Source: Marinobacter sp. es.048
Lineage (GTDB): Bacteria; Pseudomonadota; Gammaproteobacteria; Pseudomonadales; Oleiphilaceae
Assembly: GCF_900188435.1 (NCBI RefSeq)
Contig: NZ_FYFA01000002.1
Location: 1,240,001 to 1,304,000, forward strand
Direction: 5' to 3'
Length of the DNA stretch: 64,000 nucleotides
The notes under the pieces were generated by a model. It was given only the letters and a program-made list of their open reading frames with translations. It had not been told where the DNA came from and did not search any database. Below are positions 17,442 through 27,449 of the stretch, in pieces. Made by a program: the position numbers and the translations under genes. How positions within the stretch are numbered: the first letter of the stretch is position 1; every line of letters starts with the position of its first letter.

Positions 17442-20180
17442 TTAGCTGACCTTGCCATGACACTGCTTGTACTTCTTGCCGGACCCGCAGGGGCAGGGTT
17501 CGTTTCGGCCCACCTTGCGCTCCTGTCGAACAAAGGTTTCCGGAGTCGACTGCCGGGCTTCGTCAGCATCGCCCTCACCCTGGCTCTGGGCTGTGGCACT
17601 GGTCTCGTCGTGGCGCAGGCGCGCGCGGGCGAGTTCTTCTTCCAGCTCCTGCTTCCGACGACGCTCGACTTCTTCCATCTCTTCACGGCTCTGGACACGT
17701 ACATGCGAGAGAACACGCGTCACATCACGCTTCATGGTATCAAGCATGGTTTCAAACAGGTTGAACGCCTCGCGCTTGTACTCCTGCTTGGGGTTCTTCT
17801 GGGCGTAACCCCGCAAATGGATACCACGACGCAGGTGATCCATGTTCGAAAGATGTTCTTTCCAAAGGGTATCCAGAACTTGCAGAAACACCTGCTTCTC
17901 GAACTTGCGCATGGCCTCGGAACCGGCAATCTCTTCCTTGCCTTCGTAGGCGGCCACAATCTCGTCCAGGATCTTCTGGCGCAGACTTTCCTCGAACAGC
18001 TTGTTGTCTTCTTCCAGCCACTTCTGGACCGGCAAATCAATCGCCATCTCGGATTGAAGCTGGGCTTCCAGCCCGGCGATGTCCCACTGTTCCGGCATAC
18101 TCTGGGGCGGAATGTATTCACTGATCAGCGAGTCGACAACGTCTTCCCGAATGGTCTTGACCATGTCCGAAATATCGTCGGACGACATGACTTCGTTACG
18201 CTGGTCATAGATGACCGTCCGCTGATCGTTGGCCACGTCGTCGTATTCCAGCAGCGTCTTCCGCATATCGAAGTTGCGGCCTTCCACCTTACGCTGGGAT
18301 TTCTCGATAGCGTTGGTCACCATCCGGTGCTCAATGGCCTCGCCTTTCTTCATGCCCATTGCCTGCATCAGGCTCTTGACCCGGTCAGGAGCAAAGATAC
18401 GCATGAGGTTGTCTTCCAGGGATAGGAAGAACCGCGAGGAACCGGGATCGCCCTGGCGACCGGCCCGCCCGCGAAGCTGGTTATCAATCCGGCGAGACTC
18501 GTGACGCTCGGTACCGATGATGTGCAGGCCGCCAGCCTCAAGCACCTGGTTATGGCGCTCGGTCCATTCCGCCTTGACCCGCGCAATCTCTTCTTCCGAA
18601 GGATTTTCCATGGCCGCCACTTCGTGCTCCCAGTTACCACCGAGCACGATATCCGTACCACGACCGGCCATATTGGTGGCGATGGTTACTGCGCCGGGAC
18701 GGCCCGCCTGAGCAATGATGTGGGCTTCGGATTCGTGCTGCTTGGCGTTCAGGATCTTGTGTTCAATCCGTGCCTTCTTGAGCAGCATGGAGAGTAGTTC
18801 GGAAGCCTCGATAGAGGCGGTACCGACCAGGATCGGACGCCCCTCGGCAGTGACATCCTTGATCTCGTCGATGATCGCGTGGAATTTCTCTTCCTGGGTC
18901 AGATACACCAGGTCGTTGTAGTCAGTCCGCTGGATCGGCTTGTTAGGCGGAATGACCACTACGTCGAGGCCGTAGATCTGGCGAAATTCGAAGGCTTCGG
19001 TATCTGCCGTACCGGTCATACCGGCTAGCTTGTCGTACAGCCGGAAATAATTCTGGAAGGTGGTAGAAGCAAGCGTCTGGCTTTCGGCCTGGATCTTGAC
19101 GCCCTCTTTGGCCTCAACGGCCTGGTGCAGACCTTCGCTCCAGCGGCGACCCGGCATGGTACGACCGGTATGCTCGTCAACGATGACCACCTGGCCGCCC
19201 TGAACAATGTAATCCACGTCTTTCTGGAAAAGATGATGGGCGCGCAGTGCCGAATGAACGTGATGCAACAGACTGAGGTTGGCCGCGGAATACAGGCTCT
19301 CACCTTCTTTCAGAAGTCCACGCTCTAGCAAAAGTTCTTCGACTTTCTCGTGACCGCCTTCCGTCAGCTCAACCTGACGGGACTTCTCGTCAATGGTGAA
19401 GTCCCCAGTAGGCTCGCCCTCTTCAGGCACTTCACCTTTCTCCAGGCTGGGGACCAACTCGTTGATGGCCTGGTACAGCTTCGAGCTGTCCTCCGCTGCA
19501 CCGGAGATGATCAGTGGCGTTCTGGCCTCATCGATCAGGATCGAGTCCACTTCGTCCACGATCGCGTAGTTCAGGCCCCGCTGGACCTTGTCTTCGGTAC
19601 TGAACGCCATATTGTCGCGCAGATAGTCGAAGCCAAATTCGTTGTTGGTGCCGTAGGTAATATCCGCCTGATAGGCCGCCCGCTTTTCCTCCCCCGGCTG
19701 GCCCGAGGCCACCACACCGACCTGCATGCCCAGGAACCGGTAGAGCTTGCCCATCCAGTCTGCGTCCCGACGAGCCAGGTAATCGTTCACGGTTACAACG
19801 TGGACGCCCTTGCCGGACAGTGCATTGAGATAAACCGAGGCGGTAGCAACCAGAGTCTTACCTTCACCGGTTTTCATTTCCGCGATCCGGCCTTCATGCA
19901 GGGTAATGCCGCCGATCAGCTGAACGTCATAATGACGCATGCCCATGACCCGACGGCCCGCTTCACGCACGGTTGCGAAGGCTTCCGGAAGCAGGGCATC
20001 CAGGGATTGGCCTTCGTCGATCCGGCGACGGAACTCGGCGGTCTTGCCTTGCAACTCGGAGTCGGACAGATTGCCATATTGCTCTTCAAGTTCATTAATA
20101 CGTATGACAGATTTACGCATTCTCTTGATTTCTCTGGCGTTTTTACTGCCGAACATCTTGGTTGCAAGCTTTGTGAACAT
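17442..20180 (-). CDS. secA: Preprotein translocase ATPase SecA
   Basis: A 912-residue SecA, the motor ATPase that pushes preproteins through SecYEG at the inner membrane. Walker A is MKTGEGKT (103-109 region). [19 protein letters not shown] is the Walker B segment, [16 protein letters not shown] and [20 protein letters not shown] are the second motor domain, and the C-terminus carries the zinc-binding SecB/SecA-C motif [14 protein letters not shown]. The N-terminal [13 protein letters not shown] matches E. coli in form. The full length (E. coli 901) argues that it is intact. It is downstream of the M23 peptidase gene and has its own terminator. Confidence 0.98.
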   Translation of the reverse strand: MFTKLATKMFGSKNAREIKRMRKSVIRINELEEQYGNLSDSELQGKTAEFRRRIDEGQSLDALLPEAFATVREAGRRVMGMRHYDVQLIGGITLHEGRIAEMKTGEGKTLVATASVYLNALSGKGVHVVTVNDYLARRDADWMGKLYRFLGMQVGVVASGQPGEEKRAAYQADITYGTNNEFGFDYLRDNMAFSTEDKVQRGLNYAIVDEVDSILIDEARTPLIISGAAEDSSKLYQAINELVPSLEKGEVPEEGEPTGDFTIDEKSRQVELTEGGHEKVEELLLERGLLKEGESLYSAANLSLLHHVHSALRAHHLFQKDVDYIVQGGQVVIVDEHTGRTMPGRRWSEGLHQAVEAKEGVKIQAESQTLASTTFQNYFRLYDKLAGMTGTADTEAFEFRQIYGLDVVVIPPNKPIQRTDYNDLVYLTQEEKFHAIIDEIKDVTAEGRPILVGTASIEASELLSMLLKKARIEHKILNAKQHESEAHIIAQAGRPGAVTIATNMAGRGTDIVLGGNWEHEVAAMENPSEEEIARVKAEWTERHNQVLEAGGLHIIGTERHESRRIDNQLRGRAGRQGDPGSSRFFLSLEDNLMRIFAPDRVKSLMQAMGMKKGEAIEHRMVTNAIEKSQRKVEGRNFDMRKTLLEYDDVANDQRTVIYDQRNEVMSSDDISDMVKTIREDVVDSLISEYIPPQSMPEQWDIAGLEAQLQSEMAIDLPVQKWLEEDNKLFEESLRQKILDEIVAAYEGKEEIAGSEAMRKFEKQVFLQVLDTLWKEHLSNMDHLRRGIHLRGYAQKNPKQEYKREAFNLFETMLDTMKRDVTRVLSHVRVQSREEMEEVERRRKQELEEELARARLRHDETSATAQSQGEGDADEARQSTPETFVRQERKVGRNEPCPCGSGKKYKQCHGKVS

Positions 20181-20364
20181 AGACCACTGCTTCTTTGATT
20201 AAACGAAGGAAGCCGGCATTCTAACCTTATTTTGTAACAGGACAAAAGGCAGGCCTCACACTGGCGCACTAAGTCGCCGATGAGGCACCGGATTCACGGA
20301 TAAAAACTGGCCGGGCGCGGAATGGCGGAGAGGTTCTGAAAGCGGCGGGTGAGCCGGAACCGGG

Positions 20365-21300
20365 TCAGCGGCTAGCCCGCTTGATATAGGTTTCCGGGTT
20401 TTCAGACTTGCCATTCCGGATAACTTCAAAGTGTACATGAGGGCCGGTAGAACGCCCGGTACTGCCCATCAGCGCCACTACCTGGCCCTTCTGGACAACG
20501 TCACCCACCTGCACCTTGATGGTCTTGCAGTGGGCATAACGGGTTATCAGACCATCACCATGGTCGACTTCCACGAGATTCCCGTAGCCGTAGCGCTCCC
20601 CGGCATAGGTAACCACGCCGCCCGCGACCGAGATAATATCGCTGCCATCCTTGCCGGCAAGATCAACACCAGCATGCCAGGTACGCTTGCCGGTAAACGG
20701 ATCGGAACGATAGCCGTACTTGGAGGATAGCCAACCCCAGGTGATCGGGCGACCTTCCAGGTAGAGCTCGTCTTCGAGACGTTTGCTGGAAGCCAATTGA
20801 TCGAGTAACCGGAGTTGCTGTTCACGGTCCTTAATCCGCCACTCCATTTCCTCGATCATTCGGGTCAGCTCAGGCGCTGAAAAGGAATCGCCGGACAAGG
20901 CGTCTTCCGGTCCACCGACGGCCGCCGGCTTATCGAAGTTGAATTCATCGCTGGCTACCAGGCCGGATTCGACAAACCGTTGGCCCAGAGCATCCAGGCG
21001 TAACAGACGGCCCTGAATCTCGCCCAGACGCAGCGTCAACGCATCAACCTGTTGCTGAACGTTTTCTTCAATACTGGCCAGCTCCACCTTCTGCTCTGCC
21101 AGTTTTAGCTGCCACTCGGCCACCAGCTCGGAATTGGTGGGTTCTCTGGCTTCCACCTGCTCGATAGCCATCTGATAACCAGCCCAGCCAGCAACAACGA
21201 GCAGCAAAAGCACGAAAAAGAGCAGCCCGACAGCAAGCGTACTGTTGATCGACAACGCACGGGACTTTCCGTGGTGTTTGCCAACAAGAATAATGTTCAT
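20365..21300 (-). CDS. M23 family metallopeptidase (LytM-type), membrane anchored
   Basis: A ~311-residue protein with one N-terminal transmembrane helix (residues ~22-42), a coiled-coil periplasmic stretch (~50-130; AEQKVELASIEENVQQQ and similar) and a C-terminal M23 domain. The zinc ligands are kept: HAGVD and GPHVHFEV, plus YGYRSDPFTGKR. This fits a cell-wall endopeptidase or an EnvC/MepM-like hydrolase regulator. An in-frame ATG at 21300 (MNIILV) is used as the start; the frame is open to 21381 and an ATG at 21318 is possible. The gene sits between dciA and secA as in pseudomonads. Confidence 0.85.
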   Translation of the reverse strand: MNIILVGKHHGKSRALSINSTLAVGLLFFVLLLLVVAGWAGYQMAIEQVEAREPTNSELVAEWQLKLAEQKVELASIEENVQQQVDALTLRLGEIQGRLLRLDALGQRFVESGLVASDEFNFDKPAAVGGPEDALSGDSFSAPELTRMIEEMEWRIKDREQQLRLLDQLASSKRLEDELYLEGRPITWGWLSSKYGYRSDPFTGKRTWHAGVDLAGKDGSDIISVAGGVVTYAGERYGYGNLVEVDHGDGLITRYAHCKTIKVQVGDVVQKGQVVALMGSTGRSTGPHVHFEVIRNGKSENPETYIKRASR

Positions 21301-21533
21301 ATCGTCATCTGGCTTCATCGTTGAGCCGCAACCGCATCCCGCAGTGTTGCGCCCCGGAGAAATCCGAAGGGGGTCTGCCATCCTTTGGCAACAGCTACAT
21401 ACTGAAAAAATTGCAGCGCCCGGTAGACATAGTCATTTAACACAATGTAAAACGAGTGTAATACAGGCACTACGCATAAACCGTGCCGAAGTGTAACCAA
21501 TCGTAAACGGAGCCGTCGAGTAAAAACGCCGCC

Positions 21534-21980
21534 ATGAAACGGAAAAGCGAGCAAAAAATGACCTTCGACAAGCTTGGCAAGACCCCAGTGCTCAAGGATC
21601 TTGTGGCAAAGGCTGAGCTCCATCGACAGGCGGAAGAAGAGGTTCTGGCCGCCCTTCCGAGTGAGCTGGTCACCGGGACACGCTTTGTCAGTTGCAAGGA
21701 CGGAGAGCTGGTTCTGACCGCCGAAACCGCCGGCAAAGCCAGTCAGATCCGATTCCGCCAGCACGAGATCATGGAAAAACTGCGAGAGAACGAACTGTTT
21801 CGGTTTGTCTGGAAATTGAAGGTCAAGGTTGCCCCGCCCAGATTCCGGGAAAAACCGGTATTCAAAAAGGAGCCTTTGAGTCGAGAAAATGCCCGGCTCC
21901 TCAAAGAGGAAGCCGGGCACACGAAGGATAAAGCATTACGCGAGGTTCTCGAAAAACTCGCTAGCCACGTCCGGGATTAA
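21534..21980 (+). CDS. dciA: DciA-like DUF721 protein (replicative helicase loader/operator)
   Basis: A 148-residue DUF721-domain protein. The position between lpxC and the M23-secA genes, on the opposite strand, equals that of P. aeruginosa DciA, which interacts with DnaB helicase and replaces DnaC-type loaders in many bacteria. The N-terminal half holds the K-homology-like DUF721 fold (LAALPSELVTGTRFVSCKDGELVLTAETAGKASQIRFRQHEI). The C-terminal half is basic and probably disordered (KVKVAPPRFREKPVFKKE). It converges on lpxC, with only 11 bp between stop codons. Confidence 0.82.
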   Translation: MKRKSEQKMTFDKLGKTPVLKDLVAKAELHRQAEEEVLAALPSELVTGTRFVSCKDGELVLTAETAGKASQIRFRQHEIMEKLRENELFRFVWKLKVKVAPPRFREKPVFKKEPLSRENARLLKEEAGHTKDKALREVLEKLASHVRD

Positions 21981-21991
21981 AGCGTCCGGCT

Positions 21992-22906
21992 TTAACCCGC
22001 CGCCAGCACAGGCTTCATGTAGGAAATCGGGGCAGTGGCCTCGTCATCAAAGGTCACCACTTCCCAGGCATCCTCTTCTGCCCTGAGCTTGCGCAACAAC
22101 TTGTTATTCAGATCGTGGCCGGATTTGATGCCTCGGAACTCGCCAATCAGGCTATTGCCTAACTGATAGAGATCGCCGATGGCATCAAGCAACTTGTGCT
22201 TCACGAATTCGTCGTCATAGCGCAGTCCGTCTTCGTTGAGGATTTTGTAATCATCAACGACGATGGCGTTATCCACACTACCACCAAGGGCGAGGTTCAT
22301 GGCACGCAATTTTTCGATGTCACGCATGAAACCAAAGGTCCGCGCGCGGCTCACTTCCTTGACAAAGGAGGTGCTGGAAAAATCGACGGTTGCTGTCTGG
22401 GCGCGGCCTTTGAACACCGGGTGATCAAAGTCGATACCGAAGCTGACCTTGAAGCCTTCAAAAGGCAGCAGGGTCGCTTTCTTGTCGCCTTCCTCGACCG
22501 TTACCTCACGCTTGATTCGGATGAAACGCTTGGCCGCATCCTGCTCGGCAATTCCGGCAGACTGCAGAAGAAACACAAATGGACCGGCAGAGCCGTCCAT
22601 GATGGGCACTTCCGCGGCGCTAAGCTCGACGAAACAGTTGTCAATTCCGAGACCAGCCATGGCCGAGAGCAGATGCTCTACGGTCGCCACACGGACACCG
22701 TCTTTTACCAGCGTCGTGGACAGCATGGTCTCACCTACATTTTCCGCACAGGCACGAATCTCAACCATTGGTTCAAGATCGGTACGGCGGAAGATGATAC
22801 CGGAGTCCACCGGGGCAGGCTTAAGGGTCAGGTAAACCTTCTCACCAGAGTGCAAGCCCACACCGGTGGCCCGGATGGTGTTTTTAAGTGTCCGTTGTCT
22901 GATCAT
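21992..22906 (-). CDS. lpxC: UDP-3-O-acyl-N-acetylglucosamine deacetylase
   Basis: A 304-residue zinc amidase for the committed step of lipid A synthesis. It starts [24 protein letters not shown], typical of LpxC. The zinc site is seen in [16 protein letters not shown] (His) and [15 protein letters not shown] (His and Asp). The length equals E. coli LpxC (305). It is the last gene of the dcw cluster, 211 bp after ftsZ, and its end faces dciA. Control of LpxC amount by FtsH proteolysis is known in enterics; the C-terminal degron there (LAVLA-like) is not obvious here, where the protein ends MKPVLAAG. Confidence 0.97.
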   Translation of the reverse strand: MIRQRTLKNTIRATGVGLHSGEKVYLTLKPAPVDSGIIFRRTDLEPMVEIRACAENVGETMLSTTLVKDGVRVATVEHLLSAMAGLGIDNCFVELSAAEVPIMDGSAGPFVFLLQSAGIAEQDAAKRFIRIKREVTVEEGDKKATLLPFEGFKVSFGIDFDHPVFKGRAQTATVDFSSTSFVKEVSRARTFGFMRDIEKLRAMNLALGGSVDNAIVVDDYKILNEDGLRYDDEFVKHKLLDAIGDLYQLGNSLIGEFRGIKSGHDLNNKLLRKLRAEEDAWEVVTFDDEATAPISYMKPVLAAG

Positions 22907-23117
22907 CGGTACATAATTCCGTCACAAAAAGGCGATATTCTAGGCAAAAATCTGCCCGGAGAATATCAGAAAATAAGACTGAATACCATTTAACCAATCC
23001 GTTGTTGCTGAATGTTCATACAGCACGCAACCCATGGCAATCAGTGCACGTATTCACCAGTTTTGGGCTTCATCTTTCGCTGACGAACCGGAACCGGATC
23101 ATAATTGCACCAGATTA

Positions 23118-24275
23118 TCAGTCAGCCTGCCGACGGAGGAATGCGGGAATATCGAGATAGTCGACACCCTGTTCCTCACTATCCTTGCTCTGGTCGATAG
23201 CCACGTTTCCATGGGAAACGGCCCGGCGACGCAGAACGGCGGGACGGTCCAGCTGGTTGTAATCGGTTGTTCCATCCAGGGTGCGGGTATTGTCCACCAC
23301 CTTGGTCGGTTTCTCACGATCACCGCCAAGGCCGGTCGCAACAACCGTCACTTTCAGTTCGTCGGTCATCTCCGGATCAATGACGGTACCGACAACAACC
23401 GTGGCAGAATCAGAAGCAAACTCGCGCACAATGTCGCCAACTTCAGAGAATTCGCCCAGGTTGAGGTCCATACCAGCGGTGATGTTGACCAGAATGCCTT
23501 TGGCACCCTGCAGGTTGATATCTTCCAGCAGCGGGCTGCGGATCGCGGCTTCGGCCGCTTCGCATGCACGGTTTTCGCCGGTAGCGCGGGCGGTTCCCAT
23601 CATGGCCATACCCATTTCGGACATGACGGTCTTCACGTCGGCAAAGTCGACGTTGATCATACCGTTACGGGTAATCAGGTCGGCGATACCTTGCACTGCG
23701 CCCAGAAGCACATCGTTGGCTGCGGCAAATGCGTCCAGCAGGCTGGTTTTCTTGCCCATAACCGCCAGCAGCTTTTCGTTGGGGATGGTGATCAGGGAGT
23801 CGACGCTCTCCTCCAACTCTTTCAGCCCGGATTCGGCAACGCTCATGCGCTTGCCGCCCTCGAACATGAAAGGCTTGGTGACCACGGCAACGGTCAGAAT
23901 ACCCAGTTCACGGGCCACTTCCGCCACGATTGGCGCAGCACCGGTACCAGTGCCACCGCCCATGCCGGCAGTGATGAAGACCATATCAGCACCCTTGATG
24001 GCTTCGGCGATGCGATCGCGGTCTTCCAGGGCGGACTGACGACCGACTTCCGGATTGGCGCCGGCACCCAACCCCTTGGTGATATTGCCACCGAGCTGAA
24101 TGATCTGGCGCGCATCCATATCGGTCAGCGCCTGGGCATCTGTGTTGGCGCAGATGAATTCCACACCTTCGATGTCGCTGTTAAGCATATGGCGAACGGC
24201 GTTACCGCCACCACCGCCTACACCGACGACTTTAATGACAGCGTTTTGCTGGACATTATCGACGAGTTCAAACAT
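23118..24275 (-). CDS. ftsZ: Cell division tubulin FtsZ
   Basis: A 385-residue FtsZ that polymerises into the Z-ring. GTP-binding motif GGGTGTG is at residues 107-113; VGVGGGGGNAVRHML (17-31) and the T7 loop NVDFADVKTVM are intact. The variable linker is short, and the C-terminal peptide DYLDIPAFLRRQAD, the FtsA/ZipA docking tail, is complete. It follows ftsA after 97 bp and precedes lpxC, the standard order. Confidence 0.98.
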   Translation of the reverse strand: MFELVDNVQQNAVIKVVGVGGGGGNAVRHMLNSDIEGVEFICANTDAQALTDMDARQIIQLGGNITKGLGAGANPEVGRQSALEDRDRIAEAIKGADMVFITAGMGGGTGTGAAPIVAEVARELGILTVAVVTKPFMFEGGKRMSVAESGLKELEESVDSLITIPNEKLLAVMGKKTSLLDAFAAANDVLLGAVQGIADLITRNGMINVDFADVKTVMSEMGMAMMGTARATGENRACEAAEAAIRSPLLEDINLQGAKGILVNITAGMDLNLGEFSEVGDIVREFASDSATVVVGTVIDPEMTDELKVTVVATGLGGDREKPTKVVDNTRTLDGTTDYNQLDRPAVLRRRAVSHGNVAIDQSKDSEEQGVDYLDIPAFLRRQAD

Positions 24276-24372
24276 TTCCCCTACTCCTTCGTGCTGTTTT
24301 CAGCCCTTGTTCCGGGCTGTTTGTTCGAGATTGTGTTTTCGAGATACCTTCGTGTACTACCACCCGGTTCCG

Positions 24373-25608
24373 TCAGAAATGACCGGTAAACCAGGCTTTC
24401 ATGCGCTCAAACAGCGAGGGTGCATCTTCACCCTTGAGCACCGGTGCCCGCCCGAGATCCATCTGGCGGAAACCATGAATCAACAACCCAACGCCAGTGG
24501 CGTAGATGGGATTGTTGACCACCTCCGTCATGCCGGAAACCGCCTGCGGACAGGCCAGCCTTACTGGCATGTGGAAGATCTCTTCGGCCAGCTCCACCAC
24601 GCCTTCCATGGTGGAGGAACCGCCGGTTATCACGATGCCTGCGGGAATGAGGTCCTCGAATCCGGACCGGCGCAACTCTGACTGAACCAGGGTGAACAGC
24701 TCCTCGTAGCGCGGCTCGACCACCTCGGCCAGGGCCTGCCGTGAAAGATCCCGAGGGGCGCGATCGCCAACGCTGGGCACCTTGATGGTTTCATCCGCAC
24801 CGGCCAGCTGGGTCAGTGCGCAGGCATACTTGATCTTGATTTCTTCCGCGTTTTGGGTCGGCGTGCGCAGCGCCATCGCGATGTCGTTGGTCACCTGGTC
24901 GCCGGCGATCGGAATCACCGCCGTGTGTCGAATAGCGCCGCCAGTAAACACGGCAATGTCAGTTGTGCCACCACCGATATCCACCACGCAGACCCCAAGT
25001 TCCTTTTCGTCTTCGGTGAGGATGGCGTGACTGGATGCCAGCTGCTCCAGGATGATGTCATCCACCTCAAGGCCGCAGCGCTTCACGCATTTCTCGATGT
25101 TCTGGGCGGCATTTACCGCGCAGGTCACCAGATGCACCTTTGCTTCCAGGCGCACACCCGACATACCCATTGGCTCCTTGATGCCTTCCTGGCTGTCGAT
25201 CACGAATTCCTGGGGCAGAATGTGAAGAATCTTCTGGTCTGCAGGAATCGCGACCGCCTGAGCGGCATCGATCACCCGGTCAATGTCGGCCTGGGTGACT
25301 TCACGGTCACGGATGGCAACGATCCCGTGGGAGTTCAGGCTCTTGATGTGGCTGCCAGCAATACCCGCATATACTGAGTGAATGCGGCATCCAGCCATCA
25401 ACTCCGCCTCTTCCACCGCGCGCTGAATTGCCTGGACCGTGGTTTCAATGTTAACCACCACTCCACGCTTGAGGCCCCGGGAAGGATGGGAACCAATGCC
25501 CACCACTTCGATGGTGCCGTCCATCTTGCGCTTGCCGACAATCGCAACCACCTTCGAGGTTCCGATATCAAGGCCGACAATCATGTTTTCCGTTTCAACC
25601 GATGACAT
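24373..25608 (-). CDS. ftsA: Cell division actin-like protein FtsA
   Basis: A ~411-residue actin-family ATPase that ties FtsZ filaments to the membrane. VGLDIGTSKVVAIVG (phosphate 1), VVDIGGGTTDIAVFTGG (phosphate 2) and ITGGSSTMEGVVELAEE (adenosine) are present, and the C-terminal amphipathic helix ends SLFERMKAWFTGHF. The start is placed at ATG 25608 with GGTGGA upstream; a TTG at 25620 is possible. It is 36 bp after ftsQ. Confidence 0.97.
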   Translation of the reverse strand: MSSVETENMIVGLDIGTSKVVAIVGKRKMDGTIEVVGIGSHPSRGLKRGVVVNIETTVQAIQRAVEEAELMAGCRIHSVYAGIAGSHIKSLNSHGIVAIRDREVTQADIDRVIDAAQAVAIPADQKILHILPQEFVIDSQEGIKEPMGMSGVRLEAKVHLVTCAVNAAQNIEKCVKRCGLEVDDIILEQLASSHAILTEDEKELGVCVVDIGGGTTDIAVFTGGAIRHTAVIPIAGDQVTNDIAMALRTPTQNAEEIKIKYACALTQLAGADETIKVPSVGDRAPRDLSRQALAEVVEPRYEELFTLVQSELRRSGFEDLIPAGIVITGGSSTMEGVVELAEEIFHMPVRLACPQAVSGMTEVVNNPIYATGVGLLIHGFRQMDLGRAPVLKGEDAPSLFERMKAWFTGHF

Positions 25609-25644
25609 GTGTTCCACCAAACCGTAGGTCTGAATTAACTGTTG

Positions 25645-26484
25645 CTATGATTTCGGGCTGGAGGCTGTCTCGACAGCTTTCCACTTGACCGCCACACCAT
25701 TGGTGTACCGGGCATCCACCCGACTGACTTCATCCGACCGTGCTGCCAGCCGGTTTTCATAAACCGTGATAAACCGCTCGAACCGTTGTTCCACCTGATC
25801 CCGGCCAAGCACCACTTCGATGCCATTGGCCAGCTGCAGGGTCCAGGCGCCCCGGTGTTCGAGAGCCAGGCCGGAAAATCCCAGGTCGCGGGCGACCAGC
25901 CTGTCGCTCATGGTCCGCGCCATGTTGATCACATCCCGTACCCTCTCATCGGGACCGGCCAACCTGGGCAACCGACCCGCGACTTCCGGATTGGACGGCG
26001 CGAACAGTTCGCCGGTCCGACTGACCAGGCGCCCGTCGGTCCAGTAAGCCAGGGGCTTCTTCTCCCGGATATCGATCACCAGCCGGTCCGGCCACACCCG
26101 ACGCACCGCGGCGGACTCAACCCAGGGCCGACGCTCCAGGCTGGCCTTGATTTCCGAAAGATCCGTGGCGAAATAGCTCTTGCCGATCCAGTCGCCAGCG
26201 GCGCGCTCAATGGCGACCCGGCTGTCGCCCATAAATTCTCCTTTCACATCCACCGCCAGGATCTGCTGATCCATGGCACCCAGCACCTTGCCAGTGCCCC
26301 AGGGCACCAGTGCGGCCAACAGCACAATCACAGCGCCCATGCCCACCTGAAGCCACGGCACAGCCGCCAGCACACCCTTCAACACGCCAAACCGGTCCCG
26401 CTCAGGACCGAGGGACGTTGCCCCTCGGCGTCGCGGGGGCTCGGACGGTGTCGCCCGGCTCCGGATCAGCAGCGTTTCAAGCAT
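25645..26484 (-). CDS. ftsQ: Cell division protein FtsQ
   Basis: A 279-residue bitopic membrane protein of the divisome. A basic cytoplasmic N-terminus (RRRGATSLGPERDRF) leads to a single transmembrane helix (~45-67), then a POTRA domain (~74-150; WVESAAVRRVWPDRLVIDIREKKPLAYW) and the FtsQ beta domain. Partners by homology are FtsL and FtsB. The start overlaps the end of ddlB by 8 bp. The C-terminus is short, as is usual. Confidence 0.94.
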   Translation of the reverse strand: MLETLLIRSRATPSEPPRRRGATSLGPERDRFGVLKGVLAAVPWLQVGMGAVIVLLAALVPWGTGKVLGAMDQQILAVDVKGEFMGDSRVAIERAAGDWIGKSYFATDLSEIKASLERRPWVESAAVRRVWPDRLVIDIREKKPLAYWTDGRLVSRTGELFAPSNPEVAGRLPRLAGPDERVRDVINMARTMSDRLVARDLGFSGLALEHRGAWTLQLANGIEVVLGRDQVEQRFERFITVYENRLAARSDEVSRVDARYTNGVAVKWKAVETASSPKS

Positions 26485-27448
26485 CGGCGCCCTCCAGGGT
26501 GTCCTTCAATATCCGGACCACCAGTTCCTCGAAACTGATGCCTGCCGCCTTCGCCGCCATGGGCACGAGGCTGTGGTCGGTCATCCCGGGCACGGTATTG
26601 ACTTCCAGCAGCCAGAACTGGCCTTCGCTGTCCTGCATAATGTCGACCCGGCCCCAGGTCCGGCAGCCAACAACCCGGAATGCATCCAGTGCCAGGTGCT
26701 GGAGGCGAACTTCGTCCTCGGGTGCCAGGCCACAGGGAATTTGATAACGGGTGTCGTCCGCCAGGTACTTGGCGTCGTAATCGTAAAAAACGTGCTCGGT
26801 GCTTGCGCTCAGACCAATGGCCGGAAGGGCCCGATCCTGCAACAGACTGACGGTAAACTCCGGCCCCTCGATCCACTCCTCCACCAGAACCAGGCTATCC
26901 AGCGCCGCTGCGGCTTCGTACGCTTCAGCCAATTCAGCCGCCGTGTACACTTTGCGGATGCCAATACTGGAGCCTTCACGGGAAGGCTTCACGCTCAGGG
27001 GCGCCCGTAACTCGTCAACAATCTGGTCCGCCTGCTCTGCAACGGACATGGTCCGGAACTTCGGCGTTGGCAAGCCGCAACCTTCGAATACGTACTTCGT
27101 TCTGAGCTTGTCCATGGCCAGTGCGGAGGCCAGCATTTCGCTACCGGTATACGGAATCCCGGCCTGCGACAGGATGGCCTGCAACGTACCGTCCTCGCCG
27201 CCCCTGCCGTGCAAGGCAATAAAGACACGATCGAATTGCGGGTTATCGACCGTTCTCAGCAGGCAGCCTTTAACGTCCTCGGCATAGGCATCCACGCCGG
27301 CCGATACCAGCGCCGCCAGCACTGCCTTGCCACTCTTCAGGGAGACTTCCCGCTCGGCAGAATCGCCGCCCATAAAGACCGCAACCCGCCCGAGCGCCCT
27401 CACAAGCTCGGGATCCGCCTGATAGGCCTGCGCTTCGTTATGATGCAT
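26477..27448 (-). CDS. ddlB: D-alanine--D-alanine ligase
   Basis: A 323-residue ATP-grasp ligase making the D-Ala-D-Ala dipeptide of the peptidoglycan stem. Motifs are VFMGGDSAEREVSLKSG, FIALHGRGGEDGTLQAIL, VKPSREGSSIGIRKV and WGRVDIMQDSEGQFWLLEVNTVPGMTDHSLVP. The ATG at 27448 is preferred, with AGGTGAG just upstream and one base after the murC stop; the open frame extends to 27499. It overlaps ftsQ by 8 bp, which points to tight co-expression. Confidence 0.97.
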   Translation of the reverse strand: MHHNEAQAYQADPELVRALGRVAVFMGGDSAEREVSLKSGKAVLAALVSAGVDAYAEDVKGCLLRTVDNPQFDRVFIALHGRGGEDGTLQAILSQAGIPYTGSEMLASALAMDKLRTKYVFEGCGLPTPKFRTMSVAEQADQIVDELRAPLSVKPSREGSSIGIRKVYTAAELAEAYEAAAALDSLVLVEEWIEGPEFTVSLLQDRALPAIGLSASTEHVFYDYDAKYLADDTRYQIPCGLAPEDEVRLQHLALDAFRVVGCRTWGRVDIMQDSEGQFWLLEVNTVPGMTDHSLVPMAAKAAGISFEELVVRILKDTLEGADA

Positions 27449-27449
27449 A

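Noticed and set aside
17328..18425. A plus-strand open frame of ~365 codons
   Set aside because: Antisense to the 3' half of secA and its terminator.
23034..24389. A plus-strand open frame of ~450 codons
   Set aside because: Antisense to ftsZ; composition is that of a shadow frame.
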